NCBI GenBank assembly: GCA_021811605.1
Contig: JAJZNR010000012.1
Coordinates: 1-32,647 of the forward strand
Direction of reading: 5' to 3'
DNA from: Microcaldota archaeon
Lineage (GTDB): Archaea; Micrarchaeota; Micrarchaeia; Micrarchaeales; Micrarchaeaceae
Length of the DNA: 32,647 nt
The position numbers were made by a program, and so were the translations under genes. The stretch's first letter is position 1, and every line of letters starts with the position of its first letter. Under the pieces are notes generated by a model. That model did no database searches, had not been told where the DNA came from, and saw only the letters and a program-made list of their open reading frames with translations. Below, piece by piece: positions 1 to 8,819 of the stretch.

Positions 1-1
1 C

Positions 2-1096
2 ATGGCAATAATGCGCATAAACGTAGGACCGATACATCCGAGCACACATGGCGTGCTGCGCCTAGTTGTGGACGTCGACGGAGACACGGTAAAGCATGTG
101 GAGCCGCACATAGGCTTCCTGCACAGGGGAGTGGAGAAGCTCTGTGAGACGCGCATGTACATGCAGAACCCCAGCTACTTCGAGAAGCTCGATTATGTGA
201 GCCCGCTGTCGTGGGACGAGCTCTACGTGGCCTCCGTAGAGGAAGCGACCGGCGTGCAGGTGAAGGAGGCGGCGCAGTACGCGCGTGTAATAATGCTAGA
301 GCTGCAGAGGATAGCCAACCACCTGCTCTGGATAGGCACCCTATGCAACGACATAGGACAGATGTTCACGGTGTTCATGTGGTGCTTCCGCGACAGGGCG
401 AAGGTACTGAAGCTGCTCGAAGACGAGACCGGAGGTCACATGTTCTACGTGAACATGAGGCTGGGAGGCCTGCAGCGGCCGCTCTCCCCGGATTTCACTG
501 ACCGCGCCTACGCGCTTGTCGACTATCTGGAGAAGAGCGTGGCGGAATACGAAAAGGTGCTCGACAGGAACGGGATATTCAAGGAAAGGCTGGTGGGCGT
601 AGGCGTGCTCTCGAGGGAGGAGGCGATCAACTGCGGCGTTACCGGACCGGTTCTCCGCGCATCCGGAGTCGAGGAAGATGTCCGCAGGTCAAAGCCGTAT
701 TATATCTATGACAAGCTCGACTTCAGGGTTCCGGTGAAGACCGGCGGAGACAGCTACTCTAGGTACAGGATAAGGTATGAGGAGATATTCCAGAGCATAA
801 GGATAATCAGGCAGTGCCTTGACGGGATGCCGCATGGCGACATGGTAGGAGCGCCGATAAAGTTGATAGGGCAGCCTGCAAAGCCGGATGTGGTGATAAC
901 GAGAAGGGAGCTGCCGAAGGGCGAGGGGCTGATTTACATGGTGCCGGACAAGCAGAGACCATACAGGATTTCGATCAGGGCTCCCGGCTTCGTCAACCTC
1001 TCCGTTCTGTCGAAGCTGTGCGAAGGTGCGAAGTTCGCTGACATATTCGCCATACTCGGGAGCCTTGACATAGTGTTCGGGGAAACCGACAGGTAA
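2..1096 (+). CDS. nuoD: NADH-quinone oxidoreductase subunit D-like (49 kDa subunit)
   Basis: 364-aa ORF with GPIHPSTHGVLRLVVDVDGD, GFLHRGVEKL and C-terminal DIVFGETDR, typical of NuoD. The start lies at the window edge. Confidence 0.93.
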   Translation: MAIMRINVGPIHPSTHGVLRLVVDVDGDTVKHVEPHIGFLHRGVEKLCETRMYMQNPSYFEKLDYVSPLSWDELYVASVEEATGVQVKEAAQYARVIMLELQRIANHLLWIGTLCNDIGQMFTVFMWCFRDRAKVLKLLEDETGGHMFYVNMRLGGLQRPLSPDFTDRAYALVDYLEKSVAEYEKVLDRNGIFKERLVGVGVLSREEAINCGVTGPVLRASGVEEDVRRSKPYYIYDKLDFRVPVKTGGDSYSRYRIRYEEIFQSIRIIRQCLDGMPHGDMVGAPIKLIGQPAKPDVVITRRELPKGEGLIYMVPDKQRPYRISIRAPGFVNLSVLSKLCEGAKFADIFAILGSLDIVFGETDR

Positions 1097-1106
1097 GCCG
1101 TACGGA

Positions 1107-2114
1107 TCAGAGCCAGTCGGCTATGCCCTCTTCATCCATAAATTTGCGGAATGCCTCCTCTTTTCTATTTTGAGCTGCGCTCTCCTGCGCTCTCAACTCC
1201 CTGATTTCCGTTAGCAGATACGCGCTGGCTTCTTTTGGGGCGCCATTCCCCTGGAGAGCCGACGTGTCTTCATGCAGCTTTTCGCTGCGCCGCACATCCT
1301 CTTCTGTAAGCATACTGGCGATTATTGAAAAGCAGTGCCCCGCCGCGTACTCCCTGTCGTTCCTTAAGGCCGTTTCCCAGAAGTCTTTGTTGTTATTATT
1401 ATCCTCGTGCGCAGGCTTTCCGTCGACCTCGACCACGCCATACGGGTCTATCACTTTTATGACGCCATTCCTCGTTACCATTATGTTGTTTTCTTGTAGG
1501 TCAAGGTGTGCGAGCCCCCGCTTCTGGAGCTTCTTTGTGAATGATATTATCTGGTGCGCGACGTCCATGGCCTGCAAATCGTCCCTTGGGACCCACTTGG
1601 AGAGGGGGACACCTTCCACATACTCCATAAGGTATCCGGCTATACTGCCGGTCAGTGAGTTGAATAGCATTGTGGTAGGCTTGGCTACATGTTCCGGGTC
1701 TATCGCGTAGAATGTCTCCAGCATCGAGTATTCCTTCTCTAGGCTGCAAGTCACTTTTCTCCCGAAGCGGTCGTAGTTCAGTACGTGCGGTGGCTTGAAC
1801 CATATCTTGTGGCTGAACTCCCTGTTGAGAAGTATCTCTTTGGCCTCTGCTGCGATTTCATCGCATCTGTCGTCAGGAGCTTCGTTCAATGCGGAATTCA
1901 GTGCATTCCCAAAAACAGCTATGTAATTTGCATCTGAATTGATGGTGTCGACCAGTTCCCTTATCGACTCCTCTGTATGCGGAGATTTCCCGGAAAGGAA
2001 ATCCCTTACGGCCACTTCGAATGCGGCATAGCGTTCCTTCTGCTCCTTGCTGATCCCTTCGGGAAGCGGCATGACTCCGTGAAGTCCTTTCTCCGCTATA
2101 GCGTCTGGGCTCAT
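1107..2114 (-). CDS. Protein kinase-like protein with an N-terminal helical extension
   Basis: Kinase catalytic signature GLAHLDLQENNIMVTRNGVIKVIDPYG (HxD....N and DPYG), preceded by hinge-like GYLMEYVEGVPLSKW. The start overlaps the upstream gene's stop as ATGA. Confidence 0.75.
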   Translation of the reverse strand: MSPDAIAEKGLHGVMPLPEGISKEQKERYAAFEVAVRDFLSGKSPHTEESIRELVDTINSDANYIAVFGNALNSALNEAPDDRCDEIAAEAKEILLNREFSHKIWFKPPHVLNYDRFGRKVTCSLEKEYSMLETFYAIDPEHVAKPTTMLFNSLTGSIAGYLMEYVEGVPLSKWVPRDDLQAMDVAHQIISFTKKLQKRGLAHLDLQENNIMVTRNGVIKVIDPYGVVEVDGKPAHEDNNNNKDFWETALRNDREYAAGHCFSIIASMLTEEDVRRSEKLHEDTSALQGNGAPKEASAYLLTEIRELRAQESAAQNRKEEAFRKFMDEEGIADWL

Positions 2115-2419
2115 CCTCCATTCACCTGTTTCTTCCCTCCGCGGATGTAGTTCTGCGCGCCAACGGACTTTGCAGTTATGAGCGTCATCCGCGCAAGCAC
2201 CTCCTTCGATGCCTTATCTCCGACCGCGTTTTTTGCAGCTTCGGCGAATGCGCTTGCCAGAGGTTTCCACAGGCTCGGCTGCGCTTGAATCGACTGTGCG
2301 AGCCAGGACGATTCGTGCTCCTCTTTTTCGCCAGTGCTGAGATATTCGAGCGCACGCTGCTCAAATTCTAGCGGGTCAACGGAACTCGCTATCCTCCTTC
2401 CCGTCTCTGCAGTTCCCAT
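2111..2419 (-). CDS. Small helical hypothetical protein, paralogue of 3465..3740
   Basis: 102-aa ORF that aligns with the 3465..3740 product (FE.RA..YL.....E...WLA..I...P.L). ATGA overlap with the kinase, and a TATA-like ATATTTAA at 2455-2462. Confidence 0.7.
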   Translation of the reverse strand: MGTAETGRRIASSVDPLEFEQRALEYLSTGEKEEHESSWLAQSIQAQPSLWKPLASAFAEAAKNAVGDKASKEVLARMTLITAKSVGAQNYIRGGKKQVNGG

Positions 2420-2493
2420 CCCAAAGTCACCCTGTAGAAAAAGCGGTGTTTTTCATATTTAACGGTTGCGGTTCGTGTTCTGGTGAAGCAGAT

Positions 2494-3399
2494 TCATGGA
2501 GGATTCTTGCGAAGCTGAAGCTCTACCTCGTACATATCGCCGCCCTTGCAAAGCTCTACCTCGTACATCCTACCGTTGTCGAACTCTAGGACGCTTACAG
2601 ATTCACCCGTCACGTACCACGTGGTGGATACGGTAATCAGGCGGCCATCCATCTGCGTCTTTATCCCTCCGGGGGATTCGTGGCCGCGGATGACGCCTAT
2701 AAGCCCATTTCTTGAGAGGAAGTCGGCGAGCGCGGTCTTGCCGAAAGTGAACACTCCTGTGCCGCGCTTCGGGTTCTCGCCGAAATATACCGGATCTTCG
2801 GTAGGGTCGTTCCAGACCAGCTGCATGGCGGTCTGGTTGGCTACCCCTCTATCGTATATGGAAAGCACGTTGGGCCATGGAAGAAGAGATATATCGTCTA
2901 GTTTCGCTATGCCCATTGAAAGGCCGCCGTGAACGCAGAACCAGTTGTTAACCACGGCCGCGAACGGAAGCCTAGAGAAGAATCGCCCGTACACTCCGTA
3001 AGAGCCATACCCGAGCTTCTCCCCCGCTTCTCTCGTGAAACCGTACTTTTTGTTCATCTCTTCCGACTCGTGGTTGCCCCTGAGCATTATTATCTTTGTC
3101 CTGCCTCCCCGCTCGCCTTCCAGCATCTTCGAGCACAGGAGTTCCAGCACCTCGACCCCCTGCATACCTCTGTCGACATAGTCGCCGAGGAACACTATCG
3201 CGTCGGCCTTGCCGTAGAACCTGTCGAGTATCTCCTTAGTGACGGATAGAGAGCTGTGGATGTCGCTTGCGAAAATCACGTTCTTGAACTCCATCCTGCC
3301 AAGGAACGGTCCTCTGAGAAGTCGCGTAGCCTCGGCTACAGGTCGTGTACTTTCATAGCCAAGCGCGGTCTGCAGGGGCCTCTCAGTTTGCAATGTCAT
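2494..3399 (-). CDS. PPP-family serine/threonine protein phosphatase
   Basis: SDIH, GDYVDRG, LRGNHE, HGG and IRGHE motifs of PPP phosphatases. The ORF is open to 3846, but the start at 3399 (MTLQTERP) sits 22-31 bp from the TATA element at 3421-3430. Confidence 0.9.
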   Translation of the reverse strand: MTLQTERPLQTALGYESTRPVAEATRLLRGPFLGRMEFKNVIFASDIHSSLSVTKEILDRFYGKADAIVFLGDYVDRGMQGVEVLELLCSKMLEGERGGRTKIIMLRGNHESEEMNKKYGFTREAGEKLGYGSYGVYGRFFSRLPFAAVVNNWFCVHGGLSMGIAKLDDISLLPWPNVLSIYDRGVANQTAMQLVWNDPTEDPVYFGENPKRGTGVFTFGKTALADFLSRNGLIGVIRGHESPGGIKTQMDGRLITVSTTWYVTGESVSVLEFDNGRMYEVELCKGGDMYEVELQLRKNPP

Positions 3400-3464
3400 G
3401 AGAGAACGTCTGTTTATTCTGATATTTAAATGAGTCGACGAGTGAAAATGCCAGACGTGTCTTC

Positions 3465-3740
3465 CTATTTTTGCGATGCGCCGGCCAGCTGTGCACGCGA
3501 GTCGTGTATCTTTACCAGAACTGAAGACATGCGGTCGTACACCCTCATCGCGTTCCCGAGCTTTACGGTCTTTGTCGTCTCCACGTATATCTGCCTCAAC
3601 GACCGCTGCAGCTCTGGATTCGAGATTGCGGCGTTCGCGAGCCATATGCAATCTTCCTCGCTTACAGTCTCCGCTGTCAGGTAGCCCTTCGCCCTCGCTT
3701 CGAAATCGCTCTGCGTTATTGTAGCCCATCTTCCTGCCAT
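3465..3740 (-). CDS. Small helical hypothetical protein, paralogue of 2111..2419
   Basis: 91 aa from MAGRWATITQ. TATA-like element at 3768-3777. Motif FEARAKGYLTAETVSEEDCIWLANAAISNPEL is shared with the 2111..2419 product. Confidence 0.7.
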   Translation of the reverse strand: MAGRWATITQSDFEARAKGYLTAETVSEEDCIWLANAAISNPELQRSLRQIYVETTKTVKLGNAMRVYDRMSSVLVKIHDSRAQLAGASQK

Positions 3741-3844
3741 GTAATCGTAACCCTCTCTGTAGCTCCTGATATTTAAACTTGCACCCGAACACAAGAAGGT
3801 TTATATGTTTTGCAACGAGAAGGTTAGCATCTGATTGTGATATC

Positions 3845-4186
3845 ATGGACAGGCAGGAACTCGAGAAACTTACAAGAGACTACCAGACGCTTCAGGAGCA
3901 GCTGCAGGCGCTTGCCATACAGAAGGAGCAGTTCAACTCCCAGAAAGAGGAGAACAAGGAGGCGCTCGCGGAGCTGGAGTCCGCCAAGGGAAAGGTTTAC
4001 GTTGCGATAGGCGGGGCGATAGTCGAGACCGGGAAGGAAGAGGCGCTCAAGCGCGTAAAGGAACGGCAGGAGTCTGTTGAGATGAGGCTTTCCATAATAA
4101 ACAAGCAGTTCGACGACGCCTCGAAGAAGGAGAAATCCCTCAGGGAGGAGATAACTGCCGCCCTCAAGGAGCAGGGCGCGAGATAA
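3845..4186 (+). CDS. pfdB: Prefoldin beta subunit
   Basis: Coiled-coil with LQEQLQALAIQKEQ...ALAELESAKGKVYVAIGGAIVETGKEEALKRVKER. TATA-like tttatatg at ~3797. Confidence 0.9.
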   Translation: MDRQELEKLTRDYQTLQEQLQALAIQKEQFNSQKEENKEALAELESAKGKVYVAIGGAIVETGKEEALKRVKERQESVEMRLSIINKQFDDASKKEKSLREEITAALKEQGAR

Positions 4187-4219
4187 CGGACGCGCCACTT
4201 GCGTGCGCGGGTGTGTGCG

Positions 4220-5212
4220 ATGGAACGTATCAACATTGAAGCCCTTAAGTTCATCCTCAAGGAGAACAGGGACCAGAGAGTGCTGTTCACGTTCCACTCG
4301 TTCGGGGACACGGATTCGGTGTCGTCCGCGCTGGCTCTCGCCTCATACTTGAAGAATTCCACAGTCGCCACCCCCGATTTGATAACTTCCAACTGCGCCA
4401 GGATACTTAGGAGGCTTGGCGTTGACCCGGATACCACGATAGGGAGGAAGTTTGATGACACGGCAAAGCTGGTGGTCCTCCTCGACGTCAACAATTTCGA
4501 GGACTGCGGATCATTCCGTTTCAGGCTCGAAGAGTTCCGCGGACAGATACTGGTGATAGACCACCACGCGCCAAAGGGAATAGAGAAGGACGACGTGCAG
4601 GTGTTCAACGATGAAACGTTCAACTCTGCGTCGAGCATAGTGTACGAGGTGCTTAAAGGCATCGGCGGAACCATTGACCAGAAGACCGCGAAGCTCCTCC
4701 TCTCGGGGATAATATCGGACAGCGCAGACCTGAAGAACACCACTGCGGAGACGTTCGTGCAGATGGGCGAACTTCTCAAGATTGCAGAGACCGATTATGT
4801 GTCATTCCTGGAGGAGCTGCAGCACATAGCCGAGGCGCAGGCCAGGGAGAAGACATTCGAAGACCTTAAGCATGCGACAGCAGAGGTGATGGAGGGCCTC
4901 TTTTTCGTGTATGGGAGGGCACATGCTCACGCGAACCTTGCGGCTGACGCCGCGGTGAAGTACGGCGCAGACGTGGCCATATTCTATACGGAGAACAAGG
5001 AGTTCTCGGTATCCGCCAGGATGCGCCCGCCTCTCGACAAGAGGTATGGAATACATCTCGGTGTCCTGATGAAGGCGCTCGCGCCTACGGTGCACGGGAC
5101 GGGAGGGGGGCACCCGTGTGCGGCTGGGGCGTACGGACCGGAAGAGGCTGCCGATCCTTCAGAATTCATAAGAAAACTGATGTCCGAGATAATAAGGAGG
5201 GTGAAGAAATGA
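4220..5212 (+). CDS. DHH/DHHA1-family phosphoesterase (NrnA/RecJ-like)
   Basis: DHH motif VIDHHAPKG, D-rich FHSFGDTDS, and C-terminal GTGGGHPCAAGA of DHHA1. Confidence 0.88.
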   Translation: MERINIEALKFILKENRDQRVLFTFHSFGDTDSVSSALALASYLKNSTVATPDLITSNCARILRRLGVDPDTTIGRKFDDTAKLVVLLDVNNFEDCGSFRFRLEEFRGQILVIDHHAPKGIEKDDVQVFNDETFNSASSIVYEVLKGIGGTIDQKTAKLLLSGIISDSADLKNTTAETFVQMGELLKIAETDYVSFLEELQHIAEAQAREKTFEDLKHATAEVMEGLFFVYGRAHAHANLAADAAVKYGADVAIFYTENKEFSVSARMRPPLDKRYGIHLGVLMKALAPTVHGTGGGHPCAAGAYGPEEAADPSEFIRKLMSEIIRRVKK

Positions 5213-6420
5213 GGATTGCGATAGTCTCGGATCTTCATATAGGATACGAACGTTTCGAGGAAGATGCATTCCGCCAGGCCAGGGAGGCGCTCGAGAGCGC
5301 GAGCAGGATCGCAGACGCGATACTGATTCCAGGAGACGTTTTTGACAAGAGGGCGCCGAAGCCCGAGGTTATCGCCCAGGCGATAAATATCTTCAAGGAG
5401 CTTTCCGAGAAGGAGTGGAAGGCAGCGGTGGTTGAGTACGACAACAGGAGCGGAAGGAAACTCAGGACAACAGTACCTATCATTGCGATAGCGGGGACGC
5501 ACGAGCGCACCGCAGAGGGCAAGGAGAACGTTCTCGGACTGCTCGGGCTTGCCGGACTTCTCGTGGACGCGAGCGAGGCCACGGCAGTGCTGGAGCTCGA
5601 TAAAGAGAGGGTGGCGGTATTCGGACTCGGAGGGGTATCGGAAGAGCGGGTAAAGGAGGTGCTTGGTGTCCTGGACCCGAAGCCCATTGCTGGTGCATTC
5701 AACATCTTCATGATGCACCAGTCGACGTACGAACTGCTGCCGTTCAGCAGCGACATAATACATAACGAAGACCTCCCGAAGGGATTCGACCTCTACATAA
5801 ACGGACATATCCATAACAGGGTAGAGATGCAGGTGCACGGGAAGAAGTTCCTGATTCCAGGAAGCACTGTGCTGACGCAGCTGAAGGATGGCGAGCAGGA
5901 GAGGAAGGGTTTCCTTCTGTTCGACACGAAGGATTATTCGCACAGATTCGTCCCGATAAACTCAAGGGAGTTTGTTGTCGAGCACCTGAAGTTCGAGGAG
6001 GCTCCGCCTAAGGAGATTGTCAGCAGATGCGAAAAGACGTTGGAAAAGCTGCTTTCGCAGAAGGACGGGAAGCCGATAATAAAGATAGTGGTGGAGGGCA
6101 CCCTGGCAAGGGGGTTCACTAACACCGACCTTCCATTGAGGAACCTGATATCGAGGAACGCCGACAAGGCTGTGGTTGAGATAGATTACTCCAAGCTGAA
6201 GAACCCTGATGTAGAAAAGGGAGTTGAGGAGGTGCGCTCTGGAACAATGGACAGCATGTCGATAAAGGAGCAGGGCATGGTGCTGTTCCTCGCAAAGCTC
6301 AAGGAGCACAAATTCGAGAACAGGGTGGATGCGGTAACGCTGTTCGAGGTGCTGAGCAAGGAGCAGAGCAAGGAGAAGACGATCAGGGAGGCGAACGAAC
6401 TCCTTGAGAAGGGAATCTGA
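5209..6420 (+). CDS. Mre11/SbcD-like metallophosphoesterase (DNA repair exonuclease)
   Basis: MRIAIVSDLHIGYERF, GDVFDKR, AGTHER and NGHIHNR motifs. ATGA overlap with the upstream DHH gene. Confidence 0.85.
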   Translation: MRIAIVSDLHIGYERFEEDAFRQAREALESASRIADAILIPGDVFDKRAPKPEVIAQAINIFKELSEKEWKAAVVEYDNRSGRKLRTTVPIIAIAGTHERTAEGKENVLGLLGLAGLLVDASEATAVLELDKERVAVFGLGGVSEERVKEVLGVLDPKPIAGAFNIFMMHQSTYELLPFSSDIIHNEDLPKGFDLYINGHIHNRVEMQVHGKKFLIPGSTVLTQLKDGEQERKGFLLFDTKDYSHRFVPINSREFVVEHLKFEEAPPKEIVSRCEKTLEKLLSQKDGKPIIKIVVEGTLARGFTNTDLPLRNLISRNADKAVVEIDYSKLKNPDVEKGVEEVRSGTMDSMSIKEQGMVLFLAKLKEHKFENRVDAVTLFEVLSKEQSKEKTIREANELLEKGI

Positions 6421-6471
6421 TGTGTGTGTGGGTTTTCCCCGGAGGGGGGCTTCCAGATGCATGAAGTAAGT

Positions 6472-6738
6472 CTACTTCTTCCCCTTCGCCTGCTGCGCGG
6501 CCTGCGCGTGCGGGGTCTTTTCCTTTATCCCGAGAGCCTTGTTGATCGTCTCCCTGTTCTTGACGTCAATGACCTCGTTGAGGAACTCCAGATGAGCAGG
6601 GTTGCACTTCCTTTCCTTCGGCCTGTCAGCCGATACTATGCGGACGTTTCCGTCCTTCTCCGCAGCTACTATTACAGCTCGGCTTCCCGCGTCTCTTCCG
6701 TACTTCTTTATGCACATTCTTCCTGGTTCTATCAACAT
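6472..6738 (-). CDS. rpl14e: Ribosomal protein L14e
   Basis: KOW-like MLIEPGRMCIKKYGRDAGSRAVIVA...CNPAHLEFL, in the conserved archaeal adk-DUF106-L34e-cmk-L14e order. Confidence 0.88.
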   Translation of the reverse strand: MLIEPGRMCIKKYGRDAGSRAVIVAAEKDGNVRIVSADRPKERKCNPAHLEFLNEVIDVKNRETINKALGIKEKTPHAQAAQQAKGKK

Positions 6739-6748
6739 GTTTCCACCA

Positions 6749-7273
6749 TTAGAAATCTTTTTTTGAGCGCTCCAAACTCAACATCGATATCGTGGCTATC
6801 ATTTCGTCCATAGCCATCTTCTCGGTATTGAGCGTCAAGTCGAATATTGTATGATCGTCGATGTTTATCCTGTATGCGTCTGTGAAATGCCTCCTGTTTG
6901 CTTCGTCCTTCTCCGTTATTATCCTTTTTGCTTCCTTCTCCGATATCGCATGTTCCCTGGCCCACCTTTTCGCCCTCGCCTCGGCGCTCGCCACCAGCAG
7001 CACCCTGAGCGTCGCGTCCTTTATCAGCCATGGAGCGAGCCAGTTTGATGTGACGCAATCCTGCTTCTTCGCCTCTTCTATCAGCGCATCGTCGAATTTC
7101 TGGGCGAACTTCTTGTCCACATGGTGCATGAGCTCCAGGAGCCCCTCCGTGTCCTTCACGAAGTCCTTGTACGTAGGATTCAGGTGCCTTATCTTCAGGG
7201 CTTCTGCGACCTTGGCTCCGACTGTCGTCTTGCCCGTTGCTGTGAGTCCTGATATGCATATCTTCAGGACCAT
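6749..7273 (-). CDS. cmk: Cytidylate kinase (archaeal type)
   Basis: P-loop MVLKICISGLTATGKTTVGAKVAEAL, RAKRWAREHAISEKEAKR lid region, and gene neighbourhood. Confidence 0.9.
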   Translation of the reverse strand: MVLKICISGLTATGKTTVGAKVAEALKIRHLNPTYKDFVKDTEGLLELMHHVDKKFAQKFDDALIEEAKKQDCVTSNWLAPWLIKDATLRVLLVASAEARAKRWAREHAISEKEAKRIITEKDEANRRHFTDAYRINIDDHTIFDLTLNTEKMAMDEMIATISMLSLERSKKDF

Positions 7274-7284
7274 CGAAAACACCG

Positions 7285-7602
7285 TCAGTGAGCCATCAGC
7301 TGCAGCACGTACTGTCTCTGCCTCATGCCGATGTCGCTGAGCTTCATGTCGCCCTGTTCTACCCTGCTGCCGAGCTTTATCACGTCCGCGGTGCAGTTCG
7401 CGCAGAGTACGCCTCCGAAGAGCCTGCTGTTCGTTCTCCTCGTCTTGCCTCCTCCCGAGGCGCCGATCCCGTTGAGCTCTATCCTGCATATGGCGCAGTG
7501 AGGCTGGCCGGAGGGCGCTCTCCTATAATGGATGACCGTTCCACTCTTGATGTGTCGATGGGAGCGCTTGAAGCTCCTTGATCTATGCATTGGTTTTGGC
7601 AC
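7285..7602 (-). CDS. rpl34e: Ribosomal protein L34e
   Basis: MPKPMHRSRSFKRSHRHIKSG...C-x2-C...RTNSRLFGGVLCANC, with conserved neighbourhood. Confidence 0.9.
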   Translation of the reverse strand: MPKPMHRSRSFKRSHRHIKSGTVIHYRRAPSGQPHCAICRIELNGIGASGGGKTRRTNSRLFGGVLCANCTADVIKLGSRVEQGDMKLSDIGMRQRQYVLQLMAH

Positions 7603-7686
7603 GTGAGCACCTTCTTTGCTTTTGCTTTTGCTTTTACTGTTTCAAGAAGAGAAAACAGAACGATAGTATTTACCAGCGAAACCTAT

Positions 7687-8175
7687 TTATGCGCTATGCT
7701 GCGGGAGCTGCGACAGCAGGGCATCCTTCTTCGCCTTGATCCTGTCTCGCAGCATGAGCGCCATTCCGAGGGAAAATCCGAACACGAACGCCGTGGCTAT
7801 GAAAAGGCTTGAATAGCTCAGCGGCACTATGAACATTATCTGGTCACCGCCGTACACGTGGAAGAGCATCGGCAGTGCCCCGTAGTACACGGCAAAGAAC
7901 AGCGGAAGGACTATGAACATTGATTTTAGCTGCCCGTTCATGCTCTCCTTAAGCAGAGGCATCAGCTCGGCCTGCTTCGCCCTGACGTCCTGCTTCATCT
8001 TGATCATCTCGGTCATTTCCCTGTTGAGCTGCTGCATGCGCGCCTGTATTTCGCGCATCTTCTTGGGATTCGACACCTTCCTCTGTATCTTGAGGGTCGT
8101 CGACGTATAGGCGATCGCGAGCAGCACTACCGCTAGTATTACGTTGAACGGCAATGGCGCGAGCAATACTGTCAT
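7687..8175 (-). CDS. DUF106 / EMC3-TMCO1-like (Oxa1 superfamily) membrane protein
   Basis: TM segment, coiled-coil (RKVSNPKKMREIQARMQQLNREM), then TM segments. Position between adkA and rpl34e is typical for archaea. Confidence 0.85.
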   Translation of the reverse strand: MTVLLAPLPFNVILAVVLLAIAYTSTTLKIQRKVSNPKKMREIQARMQQLNREMTEMIKMKQDVRAKQAELMPLLKESMNGQLKSMFIVLPLFFAVYYGALPMLFHVYGGDQIMFIVPLSYSSLFIATAFVFGFSLGMALMLRDRIKAKKDALLSQLPQHSA

Positions 8176-8176
8176 G

Positions 8177-8752
8177 TTATTTCCCGAAGGCGTCTTTCAG
8201 GTGGTAGACGAATGTCTCCACCGTCTGTTTGAGCTTTCCTTCCTCGTTGAATATTACGTACAAGGGAATATTTAATGCTGTCGAATAGTACGACAATGCG
8301 GCAAGATTCGCATATCTCCAGTTGTTCAGCTCGAGGTCCGTGTGCCCCTCCCTTATTCTGGTCTTGTCCCTCTCGGACCTGGCCCTTATGGTGTCGTTGT
8401 CCACGTCTATAAAGAATAAGCCGCAGAGGTTCTTGAACTTCTGCATGGATTCCTGAGGCAGGCCGGGAACGTATCTCCCGGTGTGTTCGACGAAGGCGTG
8501 TGTGTCGATCATTATGTCGTCCTTCTGGTTTGCAAGGCGGTCCCACGTCTCGGCCTTTATTTCCGCATACTGTTCGTACGGCAGCTTCCTGAGGTCGTCC
8601 CTGTCTTCTGCGAGGCCCTTTTCCTTGCAGATTTCAAGCATGTAATCGGAAAAGGTCAGCTGGCGCACGCCTTTGTATTTCTTGACAACCCCTTCCATGA
8701 CGGAGCTTTTGCCTACTCCGCGTATGCCTACAACAATGACCGCCTTTCCCAT
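8177..8752 (-). CDS. adkA: Archaeal adenylate kinase
   Basis: P-loop GKAVIVVGIRGVGKSSV, IDTHAFVEHTGRYVPGLP. The start is set to 8752 because the TATA at 8783-8794 is too close to the ORF start at 8776. Confidence 0.88.
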   Translation of the reverse strand: MGKAVIVVGIRGVGKSSVMEGVVKKYKGVRQLTFSDYMLEICKEKGLAEDRDDLRKLPYEQYAEIKAETWDRLANQKDDIMIDTHAFVEHTGRYVPGLPQESMQKFKNLCGLFFIDVDNDTIRARSERDKTRIREGHTDLELNNWRYANLAALSYYSTALNIPLYVIFNEEGKLKQTVETFVYHLKDAFGK

Positions 8753-8819
8753 AGAATCCGTTAGATAGTTAGACATCTCAACATTTAAATATAATGCTCG
8801 TCACATCTAAAATGATTTT

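Noticed and set aside
3400-3846. 149-aa N-terminal extension of the PPP phosphatase ORF
   Set aside because: It overlaps the small gene 3465-3740 in another frame and runs past its promoter; the TATA at 3421-3430 supports the start at 3399.
6434-6450. CCCC-GGA-GGGG hairpin between the convergent Mre11-like and L14e genes
   Set aside because: Only a 4-5 bp stem with no U tract; too weak to call a terminator.
7610-7645. TTTGCT hexamer run upstream of L34e
   Set aside because: Short microsatellite of about four units; no further support for function.
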